This document shows, one piece after another, positions 1 through 6,574 of a stretch of DNA of 12,386 nucleotides. The position numbers and the translations under genes are program-made. Below the pieces are notes generated by a model. It had not been told where the DNA came from and ran no database searches. It saw only the letters and a list, made by a program, of their open reading frames with translations. The stretch's first letter is position 1; each line of letters begins with the position of its first letter. This DNA is from Acidobacteriaceae bacterium (GTDB lineage: Bacteria; Acidobacteriota; Terriglobia; Terriglobales; Acidobacteriaceae), in assembly GCA_030838305.1 (NCBI GenBank), contig JAUTWY010000084.1:1-12386 (forward strand), in the 5' to 3' direction.

Positions 1-93
1 TTTACGAAATTGGATTTCGCCAGATTGTAAGTCGTTGCCAGGTGGGGGAATACTGGGAGCCGGGCAAACATCCCAATCGCGAATCCTTGCGTC

Positions 94-99
94 TATACT
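94..99 (+). promoter_or_regulatory. possible -10 box upstream of the VWA gene
   Basis: TATACT matches five of six bases of the bacterial -10 consensus and lies 58 bases before the VWA start codon. No -35 box with correct spacing is visible (bases 71-76 are TCCCAA), so this is weak. A run of T at 110-115 and an AT-rich leader follow. Confidence 0.25.
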
Positions 100-146
100 A
101 GCACAGGGATTTTTTGGTCCAAACAGTTCTTTATCTTCTTTTTCTC

Positions 147-151
147 AGAGG
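147..151 (+). promoter_or_regulatory. ribosome binding site of the VWA gene
   Basis: AGAGG sits five bases before the ATG at 157. It supports that start over the in-frame ATG at codon 8. Confidence 0.5.
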
Positions 152-156
152 TTTGC

Positions 157-1413
157 ATGTTTTCTAAACGGAAGGTCATGACCCCGCGGTCTGGTTCTCG
201 AAATCTCAACAGCCTGATGATGACGTTAGCGGCTTTCGTGTTCCTGCTTTCCGCCATCGCGCGAGTTTCCGCCCAGGACCAGCCCCAAGTACCGCCGCAA
301 AATCCACCGCAGGATAATGACAGCGGCACTGGAAAGCCTAAACAAGACGCTCCCTCGGAAGCGGGTGGTCCCACCGGCGACATTGGGCCCTATGCCATTC
401 CAAAGAAGAACACCGAAACTCCGCCGCCACCGCCTCCGCCCTCCTCGCCCACAAAGGTCGAAGGCTTGCCTGATTACTCCATCAAAGTGAACGTGCCTCT
501 GGTGAACGTGGACGTTCTGGTCACCACCAAGAACGGCCAATTTGTTCCCGGGCTGAAGAGAGACAACTTCCGGCTGTTTGAAGACGGGTCGCAGCAGGAG
601 ATCGCCAACTTTAATGTGTCGCAAGCCCCCATCACCGCGGTGCTGCTGGTGGAGTTCGCTTCCACCAACTATGTATTCATGGTTCAGGCTCTGCAGGCTT
701 CCTATGCCTTCGCCAATTCGCTCAAGAAAGACGATTGGGTCGCGGTCACTTACTACGATATGCAGCCCCACATCCTTGTGGATTTTACTCAGGACAAAAA
801 GGCCGTCTACGGCGCTCTGAACCAGTTGCGCATTCCCGGGTTCGCCGAGACCAATCTGTTTGACGCCCTGTATGACACGCTGGATCGACTGGACCGCGTG
901 GAGGGGAAGAAGTACGTCGTCCTGGTCACCACTGGAATCGATACCTTCAGCAAACTTACGCTGGACAAGATCATGAAGAAAGTCAAAGACACTAAGGACG
1001 TGACGATCTTTCCGATCAGCGTTGGATTCATCGTGCGCGAGTATTGCGAGACGCACCCCGGAGGTTGCCGCAACGCGCACGGCATGGGCATTCCCGTGGG
1101 CAATATGGACTATTTGCAGGGCGACAACGAGATGCGCACCTTCGCCGCCATGACCGGCGGCCGCGCCTATTTCCCGCGCTTCGAAGGCGAGTTGCCGGAA
1201 TTGTTCAGAGATATTTCTGACGACATCCGCCATCAATACTCGCTCTCGTATCATCCCACCAACAGCAAGCTCGACGGCACCTACCGCAAATTGAAAGTGC
1301 AGGTGGTGGCTCCCGATGGCGCCCAATTGAAAGTGAAAGACCAGAAGGGGAAAGAGCAGAAAATCGAGGTCGTGGCCCGCGACGGATATACCGCCAAACA
1401 TACGGTGGATTGA
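157..1413 (+). CDS. secreted VWA domain protein, acidobacterial VWFA-related family
   Basis: The 418-residue protein begins with a basic stretch and a hydrophobic segment (about 20-37) ending in VSA-Q, a good signal peptidase I site near residue 39, so it should be exported. A low-complexity Pro/Gln/Asp/Gly linker (40-100, with a run of seven prolines) follows. The segment SIKVNVPLVNVDVLV (108-122) and the phrase PGLKRDNFRLFEDG (131-144) are typical of the VWFA-related proteins abundant in Acidobacteriota (TIGR03436-like). The VWA fold covers about 158-355, with a late TNLFDALY block (232-239) and TTGIDTFS (258-265). The expected metal-site DxSxS is degenerate: residues 166-170 read EFAST. 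Two cysteines (297, 304) bracket a Gly/His insertion and could form a disulfide. A basic C-terminal tail (375-418) ends the protein. The gene stands alone and converges on the ZIP gene. The ligand is unknown. Confidence 0.9.
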   Translation: MFSKRKVMTPRSGSRNLNSLMMTLAAFVFLLSAIARVSAQDQPQVPPQNPPQDNDSGTGKPKQDAPSEAGGPTGDIGPYAIPKKNTETPPPPPPPSSPTKVEGLPDYSIKVNVPLVNVDVLVTTKNGQFVPGLKRDNFRLFEDGSQQEIANFNVSQAPITAVLLVEFASTNYVFMVQALQASYAFANSLKKDDWVAVTYYDMQPHILVDFTQDKKAVYGALNQLRIPGFAETNLFDALYDTLDRLDRVEGKKYVVLVTTGIDTFSKLTLDKIMKKVKDTKDVTIFPISVGFIVREYCETHPGGCRNAHGMGIPVGNMDYLQGDNEMRTFAAMTGGRAYFPRFEGELPELFRDISDDIRHQYSLSYHPTNSKLDGTYRKLKVQVVAPDGAQLKVKDQKGKEQKIEVVARDGYTAKHTVD

Positions 1414-1542
1414 AAGCGCCTCTCGCGAACTTGCCTCTCACCGATGAGCTTATCGACAACATGAAGGGGTTACTCGCAGGACGCGGCCTGCCGGACCGGG
1501 TTGAAGGGAGCAGAGATCGGAATCCGTCATGAGGACCCTCAC

Positions 1543-2274
1543 TCAGTGCACGTGAAACAAACTCTCCAGCAGAAAAAACACTCCAGCGCCTACGAACACC
1601 AACAAGGCCATCTTCATCGCCGGTTCTTTGTTGACCTCGGGAACCAAATCGGAAGCAGCCACATAAATCGTTACGCCCGCCGAGAGAGGCAACCCGACGC
1701 TCACGTGATGTCGAAACAGCGCCATCGTCAGAACTCCTGCCAGCGTCGCTCCACCCAAAACTACCGAAGCTCCCCAAGCGGTTCCCCGGCTGCGCCCGCT
1801 GGCCAGCATCACCGAACTTACGGTGAAGCCTTCGGGTATCTTGTGCAAGAAGACAGCGAAAAAAATGATCCAGCCCAGAACGTTTGAAACCAGGAATCCA
1901 GAAGCAATCGCGATGCCGTCAAAAAACGTGTGAATGACCAGCCCAAGCAGCACCGAATATCCCTTGTGCGAGTGGATGAATTCATCGGCATGCGTTTCTT
2001 CGCCAAAGTGGAAATGAGGAGTGACGGTGTGTTCGAAAAAATGAATGATCAGGTAGCCCAGGAGGATGAGAAACGCCGCGCTTCTTCCCCGCAACTCCAG
2101 ACTCTCCGGCACCATCTCGATTAATGCGGTGGCCAGCATAAATCCCGCGCCCAAAGCGACAAAGTAGCGCAGATACCGGCGCTCCCAATGGCGCTGCACA
2201 ATGATTGCCCCGCCAAAAACATTGGCGGCGGCGGCGGTGAGGCCAAGCAGAATGCTGATGAGAATGGCGCTCAT
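1543..2274 (-). CDS. ZIP family divalent metal transporter
   Basis: The 243-residue polytopic membrane protein matches the size and pattern of bacterial ZIP (ZRT/IRT-like) carriers, which import zinc or other divalent cations into the cytoplasm. The two metal-site helices are recognisable: HTFFDG (115-120) in helix 4 and HKIPEG (144-149) in helix 5, plus DLVPE (209-213) near the C-terminal helices. The loop before helix 4 is histidine-rich (H82, H87, H89, H95, H101, H103), the usual cytosolic metal-sensing loop of ZIPs. The ATG at 2274 has no strong Shine-Dalgarno sequence before it. The gene lies downstream of ychF in the same direction but is separated from it by a 144-base spacer with a large inverted repeat, so cotranscription is doubtful. 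Metal specificity cannot be read from the sequence. Confidence 0.9.
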   Translation of the reverse strand: MSAILISILLGLTAAAANVFGGAIIVQRHWERRYLRYFVALGAGFMLATALIEMVPESLELRGRSAAFLILLGYLIIHFFEHTVTPHFHFGEETHADEFIHSHKGYSVLLGLVIHTFFDGIAIASGFLVSNVLGWIIFFAVFLHKIPEGFTVSSVMLASGRSRGTAWGASVVLGGATLAGVLTMALFRHHVSVGLPLSAGVTIYVAASDLVPEVNKEPAMKMALLVFVGAGVFFLLESLFHVH

Positions 2275-2310
2275 GTGCGGTTCGCGAGGATGATATCAGT
2301 TCTCCGAGAA

Positions 2311-2410
2311 TCCACCACGGAGGCACGGAGACACGGAGGAAAAAATGCTAAACACTACAAATGATTTGCCTTGTTTGTTTTTCTCGGTGACTCCGTGCCT
2401 CCGTGGTGGA
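2311..2410. repeat. inverted repeat built from 8-base tandem units
   Basis: Arms 2311-2330 and 2391-2410 are perfect 20-base reverse complements, with a 60-base loop and three further pairs after one mismatch. The left arm region is three tandem 8-mers of the form NCACGGAG (2315-2338). The right arm carries the same unit inverted (2391-2406). It begins eight bases beyond the ychF stop codon. From memory, similar CACGGAG strings recur between genes in several soil phyla. It may act as a 3' end structure for ychF. Confidence 0.85.
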
Positions 2411-2418
2411 CTTAGGTC

Positions 2419-3504
2419 TTATCCGGAATGGCGGATATGCATCACGTCGCCATCCTGCACGATGTAATCTTTCCCTTCGAGCCTGAGAGTGCCTTTGGCA
2501 CGAGCGTTCGCTTCAGATCCCGCTTCCAGCAACTGATCCCAGCGGATGGTTTCGGCGCGGATGAAATGTTTTTCCAGATCAGAATGGATCGCTCCCGCTG
2601 CTTCCTGCGCGCGCGAATGCGCGGGAACCTGCCAGGCGCGGCACTCATCCTCTCCCGCCGTGAAAAATGAAATCAGGCCTAGCAGCTTGTATGTTGTCCG
2701 AATCAGCCGGACCAGCCCGCTCTCCGTGAGCCCGTAGCTGGAGAGAAATTCCGCCGCATCCGCGTCGCTCATTTCCGCGAGTTCCGCTTCCACCTTGCCG
2801 CAGATTGCCGTCGCCGCTGCATTTGGCCGCGCGGCAATTTCCGTCAGTTTGTACTTGCTCACCGCTTCTTCCAGTTCTTTGCCTAACTCGGTCGATTCCC
2901 CAATGTTAAGCACGTAGAAAATCGGTTTCTCGCTCAGGAACATGAAGCCTTTGATTCGTTTCTTGTCCTCTGGAGTCATCTCCATTTCGCGCAACGGCTG
3001 GTCCGATTCCACCTGCACTTTCGCCCGCTTCAGCAATTCGAATTCTCTTTCGAGCTCCGGAGTCTTCATCTTCTTGAGATCTTTTTCCAACCGCTCCAGG
3101 CGTTTTTCAATCTGTCCCAGATCGCTGACCAGTAAATCGAATTCCACGTTCTTGATGTCGCGCAGCGGATCGATCTCTCCCGTGTGCGGCACCGAAGGAT
3201 CTTCAAACACGCGCACCACATGTGCCAGCGCATCCACATTGCGCAGATGCGCGGCGTAAGCGCTGTCTTTCAGCGCTTCCTGCCCGATCGCGCCCACGTC
3301 AACGTACTCCACCGACGTGTGCGTGAGTTTCTTCGGGTTGTAAAGCGCAGCCAGCCGGTCGAGCCGGTCGTCGGGAACTTTGGCCACGCCGACGTGCGCC
3401 TCGCGCGGGTTGGAACGAGCCTGATCCGAAAGATGCGCCTTCGTCAAAATACGAAACAACGATGTCTTGCCCACCTGAGGCAGGCCAATGATGCCAGTTT
3501 TCAT
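2419..3504 (-). CDS. ychF: YchF/OLA1 family ribosome-associated ATPase
   Basis: The 361-residue protein has the length and architecture of YchF, a translation-associated P-loop protein that hydrolyses ATP rather than GTP and is implicated in stress responses. The P-loop GLPQVGKTS is at 7-15. The usual GTPase NKxD motif is replaced by NIGE (200-203), as in YchF. A charged helical coiled-coil insertion (about 128-185, Leu/Glu/Lys-rich) follows the first half. The C-terminal TGS/DUF933 domain (about 275-358) contains FFTAGEDECRAW and ends in EGKDYIVQDGDVMH, close to the canonical YchF ending. The family Walker A is often written NVGKST; here it is QVGKTS, a mild departure. No good ribosome binding site precedes the ATG, but the protein begins as the family does. 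The 5' leader carries a hairpin and a heptamer array. Confidence 0.94.
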   Translation of the reverse strand: MKTGIIGLPQVGKTSLFRILTKAHLSDQARSNPREAHVGVAKVPDDRLDRLAALYNPKKLTHTSVEYVDVGAIGQEALKDSAYAAHLRNVDALAHVVRVFEDPSVPHTGEIDPLRDIKNVEFDLLVSDLGQIEKRLERLEKDLKKMKTPELEREFELLKRAKVQVESDQPLREMEMTPEDKKRIKGFMFLSEKPIFYVLNIGESTELGKELEEAVSKYKLTEIAARPNAAATAICGKVEAELAEMSDADAAEFLSSYGLTESGLVRLIRTTYKLLGLISFFTAGEDECRAWQVPAHSRAQEAAGAIHSDLEKHFIRAETIRWDQLLEAGSEANARAKGTLRLEGKDYIVQDGDVMHIRHSG

Positions 3505-3509
3505 AAGAA

Positions 3510-3543
3510 AGCTTCTCGCTTCTAGCTCCTAGCTTTTGGCGAC
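3510..3543. repeat. heptamer tandem repeat (AGCT units), copy 1
   Basis: Units starting at 3510, 3517, 3524, 3531 and 3538 recur every seven bases: AGCTTCT, CGCTTCT, AGCTCCT, AGCTTTT, then a degenerate GGCGACG. The array lies directly before the ychF start codon. It belongs to the same family as the arrays at 5554 and 5673. Confidence 0.75.
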
Positions 3544-3585
3544 GCTGAAGCGCGAGCTGAGTGGGTCCACACTGCTGCTTCAGCG
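3543..3585. repeat. inverted repeat in the ychF leader
   Basis: CGCTGAAGC (3543-3551) and GCTTCAGCG (3577-3585) are perfect reverse complements separated by 25 bases, and the loop can form a few more pairs. On the minus strand it lies 38 bases upstream of the ychF ATG. It could be a leader hairpin or an operator; nothing else is known. Confidence 0.6.
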
Positions 3586-3657
3586 ATGTGTGAATAACCT
3601 TTCAGGATAAATGAAGAAGGCAATATTGCCCACGTGGGGAATCAGCAAAACTCATGT

Positions 3658-3700
3658 GGAGACAGACGCCTCGGCTGTCCAAGCCTGGGCGAAGCCCGGC
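3658..3700. repeat. two-hairpin intergenic element, copy A
   Basis: Hairpin 1 (3658-3680) has GACAG/CTGTC arms around a CGCCTCGG-like core. Hairpin 2 (3685-3699) has a GC-rich stem closed by a GAA loop. The same two-part design occurs at 9285-9321 and 11541-11579 in the opposite orientation. This copy begins 24 bases past the DUF4149 stop codon and may serve as a 3' end structure. The string CCCACGTGGG at 3629-3638 nearby resembles the sequence that flanks the other copies. Confidence 0.75.
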
Positions 3701-3723
3701 GCGCCAATCCGGGATCTCGCGAG

Positions 3724-4206
3724 CTAGCGAACTCCCACTTGCTGCGCCGTCAAGTACACTACCATCAATCCCAGCAACAAAACTGCGCCTTCGACGCGCG
3801 TCGACCACACATGCAACGCATCGAACTGAACCCTCTCAGGATTATCGACTGGCACAGACTGTACCTCGCCCAGCGAGGTCCGCAGAGTGTCCATGCGCGG
3901 AATGATCGCGAACTGCGAGATTAAAGTCAGCGCTAGCATCAGGCATAAAAACACATGCCGGGCGGCGAGTACGTGCGGGGTTCCGTCTGTCAGACGGCTG
4001 TAGACCATGGAACTGGCAAGAAAAACGATTCCGGAGATGATGCCAATCCAGTGCAGCTTGCCCAACGCGCGGCCAACAACGTTGCCCGCAAGGTGAGTCG
4101 TGGGAAGAACGGAAAATGCAGTGGGCGCAAGGACGAAAGCGAACAAGATCAGGCCCCCAATCCAACAGACGAGTGACAGCAGCATGAGAAACCGCAGGAA
4201 GGACAT
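3724..4206 (-). CDS. DUF4149 (TMEM205-like) membrane protein
   Basis: The 160-residue protein has four predicted membrane helices (about 5-30, 52-70, 82-102 and 138-155), with a polar segment at 103-137. Features that recall DUF4149 are an early WIGG (15-18), a short helix-breaking APTAF (27-31), PRMD (103-106), and F128 with LHVWS (131-135) just before the last helix. Proteins of this family are widespread in Acidobacteriota and have no established role. The start ATG has no Shine-Dalgarno sequence, but TATAAT on the same strand ends eight bases before it, which would place transcription start at or next to the ATG. The gene is followed by repeat element copy A. Family assignment is from pattern recognition; membrane location is secure. 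Confidence 0.8.
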   Translation of the reverse strand: MSFLRFLMLLSLVCWIGGLILFAFVLAPTAFSVLPTTHLAGNVVGRALGKLHWIGIISGIVFLASSMVYSRLTDGTPHVLAARHVFLCLMLALTLISQFAIIPRMDTLRTSLGEVQSVPVDNPERVQFDALHVWSTRVEGAVLLLGLMVVYLTAQQVGVR

Positions 4207-4213
4207 ACGGAGA

Positions 4214-4219
4214 ATTATA
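4214..4219 (-). promoter_or_regulatory. perfect -10 box just before the DUF4149 gene
   Basis: TATAAT reads leftward at 4219-4214. A transcription start about six or seven bases further falls at 4207-4208, next to the ATG at 4206, so the mRNA may be leaderless. No -35 box is evident with 16-18 base spacing. Confidence 0.4.
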
Positions 4220-4260
4220 GCGTCAAAGCGAACCAGCCCTCCGCTTCCGACAGTTGCTGG

Positions 4261-4512
4261 TTAGCAGTCGACAAGAATGAACAGAATCGCCTGGGCACTG
4301 AGAATAGCAGTCATCGCGGAGAGTATCAGCCACCGCTTGCTGCCGCGAATCGCCCCTACCACGCTGCAAGTCAGTGCCGAGATCTGCAGGAGTGGCATGA
4401 AAACGCAGAGCGGCTACTCCGGCGGGACAGCAAAAGCTGCGGCGCAGATAACGATGCTAGCTACGCCCCACCTGCTAATGTTAGTGCGAACGTATGCAAG
4501 CGACTCTTCCAT
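4261..4512 (-). pseudogene. small membrane protein gene interrupted by an in-frame TAG
   Basis: On the minus strand an ATG at 4512 opens a frame that would give 83 residues to a TAA at 4261-4263, but codon 33 is TAG (4416-4414). Before the stop the product is a 32-residue piece starting MEESLAYVRT with a hydrophobic stretch ending AAAFAVPPE. After it the same frame continues with two more hydrophobic segments, PLLQISALTCSVVGAI and WLILSAMTAILSAQAILFIL, ending LVDC. The continuity of frame and membrane character across the TAG indicates one three-helix protein broken by a single substitution, or a base error in the assembly. The ATG lies 24 bases past the moxR stop in the same direction, so it is probably cotranscribed with moxR. 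No known function is recognised. A second ATG (codon 38, at 4401) could restart a 45-residue C-terminal product. Confidence 0.6.
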
Positions 4513-4536
4513 ACTTCGCTCGTGAACTCGCTTCGC

Positions 4537-5496
4537 CTACACTGGCACTGCTACATTCTCCACAATCTCACGCATCACCTGATCGGCCTGCTCTGATTTC
4601 TTCAGCGTCGAAGCATAGCCTCCGTTGACCACGATACGGTGGGCGAAGACCGGCACAGCCAGCGGCTTGAAGTCTTCGGGGGTACAAAAGCTGCGGCCGT
4701 TGAGAAATGCCATGGCTTGGGCGGCGCGGTAAAGGGCCTGGGCTCCGCGCGGCGAAACTCCCAGCGATAAATATTCTGACTCGCGCGTGCGCTTCACAAT
4801 TTCCAACGCGTAGGTCACCAACGATTCATCTACGCGAATGCGCTTCACCGCTTCCTGCATCTCGAGCACGTCAGCGCCGGTAAGCACTGGCCGCATCTCT
4901 TGCAGATGCGCCGCGCCCGCTTCTGACCGCAGAATTTCGCGTTCGGCGGACGCTTCCGGATATCCCATTCTTACTCGCATCAAGAAGCGATCCAGTTGCG
5001 ACTCGGGTAGAGGATAAGTTCCATGATGCTCCACAGGATTCTGCGTCGCAATCACGAGAAACGGACGCGGCAGTTCATAAGAGTGTGCGTCTACCGTAAC
5101 CTGGCCCTCGTTCATCGCCTCCAACAGCGCGGATTGCGTCTTCGGCGTGGTGCGATTGATCTCATCGGCCAGCAGCACGTTGGTGAACACCGGGCCACGT
5201 TTGAACTCGAACTCCTGTTCGAGCGCCGAATACACCGAGATCCCGAGCACGTCGGAAGGCAGCATGTCGCTGGTGAACTGTACGCGCTGAAAGGTGCAAT
5301 CAATGGCGCGGGCTAGGGCCTGTCCCAGCGTGGTTTTGCCGACGCCCGGAACGCCCTCGATCAGCAGATGTCCGCGGGCGAAAATGCTTACCAGCGCGAG
5401 GCGAACCACCTCGTCCTTGCCGCGAATCACGCGGCGAAGCGCTTTTTCCAGATCAGCGGCTTTATGAGATACGGCGATGGCGGTCTCAGGAGACAT
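4537..5496 (-). CDS. MoxR family AAA+ ATPase
   Basis: The 319-residue protein is a full-length MoxR ATPase, a chaperone-like AAA+ group that helps assemble or activate VWA-containing and envelope proteins. Walker A GVPGVGKTT is at 48-56, Walker B LLADEIN at 108-114, sensor 1 ATQNPVE at 150-156, and the sensor-2 arginine lies in SPRGAQAL (248-255). TYPLPESQLDRF (160-171) is the typical MoxR signature, and the lid domain runs about 205-319. The usual downstream partner, a DUF58 protein, and linked VWA and transglutaminase genes are missing. The next gene is the broken small membrane ORF 24 bases away, and htpX lies upstream in the same direction after a 214-base repeat-bearing spacer. No clear ribosome binding site precedes the ATG. 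Whether it serves the VWA protein at the left end is unknown; that protein is exported and not linked. Confidence 0.93.
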   Translation of the reverse strand: MSPETAIAVSHKAADLEKALRRVIRGKDEVVRLALVSIFARGHLLIEGVPGVGKTTLGQALARAIDCTFQRVQFTSDMLPSDVLGISVYSALEQEFEFKRGPVFTNVLLADEINRTTPKTQSALLEAMNEGQVTVDAHSYELPRPFLVIATQNPVEHHGTYPLPESQLDRFLMRVRMGYPEASAEREILRSEAGAAHLQEMRPVLTGADVLEMQEAVKRIRVDESLVTYALEIVKRTRESEYLSLGVSPRGAQALYRAAQAMAFLNGRSFCTPEDFKPLAVPVFAHRIVVNGGYASTLKKSEQADQVMREIVENVAVPV

Positions 5497-5553
5497 TGCT
5501 GGATTTTACTATCAGGAGCGGAAGCGGCGGAGTTACCGATGTCACAGGACTTC

Positions 5554-5595
5554 AGCTTTTAGCTCTTAACCTTTAGCGTTTACCCCTCAGCTTCC
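5554..5595. repeat. heptamer tandem repeat (AGCT units), copy 2
   Basis: Units begin every seven bases at 5554, 5561, 5568, 5575, 5582 and 5589 (AGCTTTT, AGCTCTT, AACCTTT, AGCGTTT, ACCCCTC, AGCTTCC), degenerating rightward. Bases 5554-5568 are an exact 15-base reverse complement of 5676-5690 in the facing array, so the two could pair. Confidence 0.75.
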
Positions 5596-5672
5596 TTCCG
5601 GTCTTGAATGCGGCGCGAGCAATCGTGAGAACGCCACGACGACCAAAACTTGCAAATCCACCAAAGGGTTCC

Positions 5673-5705
5673 AGCTAAGAGCTAAAAGCTAATGGCTAAG
5701 AGCTT
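5673..5705. repeat. heptamer tandem repeat (AGCTAAN units), copy 3
   Basis: AGCTAAG, AGCTAAA, AGCTAAT, GGCTAAG and a partial AGCTT start at 5673, 5680, 5687, 5694 and 5701, an exact seven-base period. The array lies immediately past the htpX stop codon and faces the inverted array at 5554-5595. Confidence 0.85.
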
Positions 5706-5710
5706 CTTTC

Positions 5711-6574
5711 TTACGGCATAAACTCCGCGGGCCTTCCCGTGAGCCGTTCAATTCTCTTGGCGATCGGGGGATGGGTGGAAAACAAACTCCCAAAATTCAC
5801 GCCCAGCAGAGGGGCGACAATAAACAAGTGCGCCGTTGACGGCGAAGCCGCCATCGGTACGCGCTTCGAGTAAGCGTCCAGCTTTTGTAACGCACTTGCC
5901 AGGGCATAAGGATTGCCTGTGAAATGTGCGCCCGTGGCGTCGGCCTGGTACTCGCGCGAACGCGAGACCGCCAACTGAATCAGGCTGGCCGCGATCGGCG
6001 CCAGAATCAGCATCAACAGGGCGCCGAGTCCGCCTCCGCCACGCTCTTCGCGGTCACTGCCGCCCATGCCTCCGAAGATCATGGCAAAGCGTCCCATGCT
6101 GGCCAGCATGGTGATTGCGCCCGCAATGGTTGCGGCCACCGAACTGATCAGGATGTCGCGGTTCCCCACGTGCCCAAGTTCATGCGCCAGCACGCCTTCC
6201 AGTTCTTCGTCGTTCAGCAAACCCAGAATTCCGTGGGTCACGGCGACCGATGCGTGCTGCGGATTCCGTCCCGTGGCGAACGCATTCGGCGACTCGGTCG
6301 GGATCACATAAATCTTTGGCATCGGGATGCCAATCTTCTGCGTCAGGCGCTCCAGCGCTGCATACGCCCGCGGCAGTTGCTCGCGCGTGACCGGCTGCGC
6401 GCGGTACATGGCCAGCGCGATCTTGTCGGAGTAGAAGTAGGAGACGAAGTTCATGACTGCGGCAAACGCCAGCGCCAGCATCATCCCGTTCTGCCCACCA
6501 AAGTAGCGGCCAATGAACATCAGCAGCAGCGTCAGCGCGGTCAGAAGAAACGCGGTCTTGAATGTGTTTCCCAT
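5711..6574 (-). CDS. htpX: membrane zinc metalloprotease HtpX (M48)
   Basis: The 287-residue protein matches the length and order of HtpX, an inner-membrane M48 protease that degrades misfolded membrane proteins alongside FtsH. Two N-terminal helices (about 7-25 and 31-48) precede the protease domain. The zinc site is HELGH at 131-135 within GVLAHELGHVGNRD, and the third ligand E208 lies in SREYQAD (206-212). NAFATGR (97-103) is the typical substrate-cleft segment, and STHPP (266-270) marks the C-terminal region. Two further hydrophobic segments (about 143-170 and 183-204) flank a glycine-rich linker. It is followed leftward by moxR. In enterobacteria htpX is induced by envelope stress; the 416-base upstream region here could hold a promoter, but no consensus is obvious. 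Confidence 0.95.
   Translation of the reverse strand: MGNTFKTAFLLTALTLLLMFIGRYFGGQNGMMLALAFAAVMNFVSYFYSDKIALAMYRAQPVTREQLPRAYAALERLTQKIGIPMPKIYVIPTESPNAFATGRNPQHASVAVTHGILGLLNDEELEGVLAHELGHVGNRDILISSVAATIAGAITMLASMGRFAMIFGGMGGSDREERGGGGLGALLMLILAPIAASLIQLAVSRSREYQADATGAHFTGNPYALASALQKLDAYSKRVPMAASPSTAHLFIVAPLLGVNFGSLFSTHPPIAKRIERLTGRPAEFMP

Noticed and set aside
3..101. A plus-strand frame open from the left edge, 32 codons to a TAG at 99-101, possibly the C-terminus of an upstream gene
   Set aside because: Two plus-strand frames are open here, the codons show no third-position GC preference, and the fragment matches no family I recognise.
226..1401. Long minus-strand frame of 391 codons opposite the VWA gene
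   Set aside because: It is antisense to a clear exported VWA protein. Its translation is rich in His and Arg with no recognisable domain, as expected for a shadow in GC-rich DNA.
2275..2418. CRISPR-like repeats in the CACGGAG spacer
   Set aside because: The units are 8 bases, directly abutting and inverted between the two sides, with no spacers between repeats.
4414..4416. Readthrough or recoding of TAG as an amino acid in the small gene
   Set aside because: TAG also ends moxR 121 bases away, and no recoding signal is visible. Mutation or base error is simpler.
4277..4525. Plus-strand 82-codon frame opposite the interrupted small gene
   Set aside because: The opposite strand encodes coherent membrane segments in line with moxR. 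The plus frame has no membrane segment, motif or ribosome binding site.
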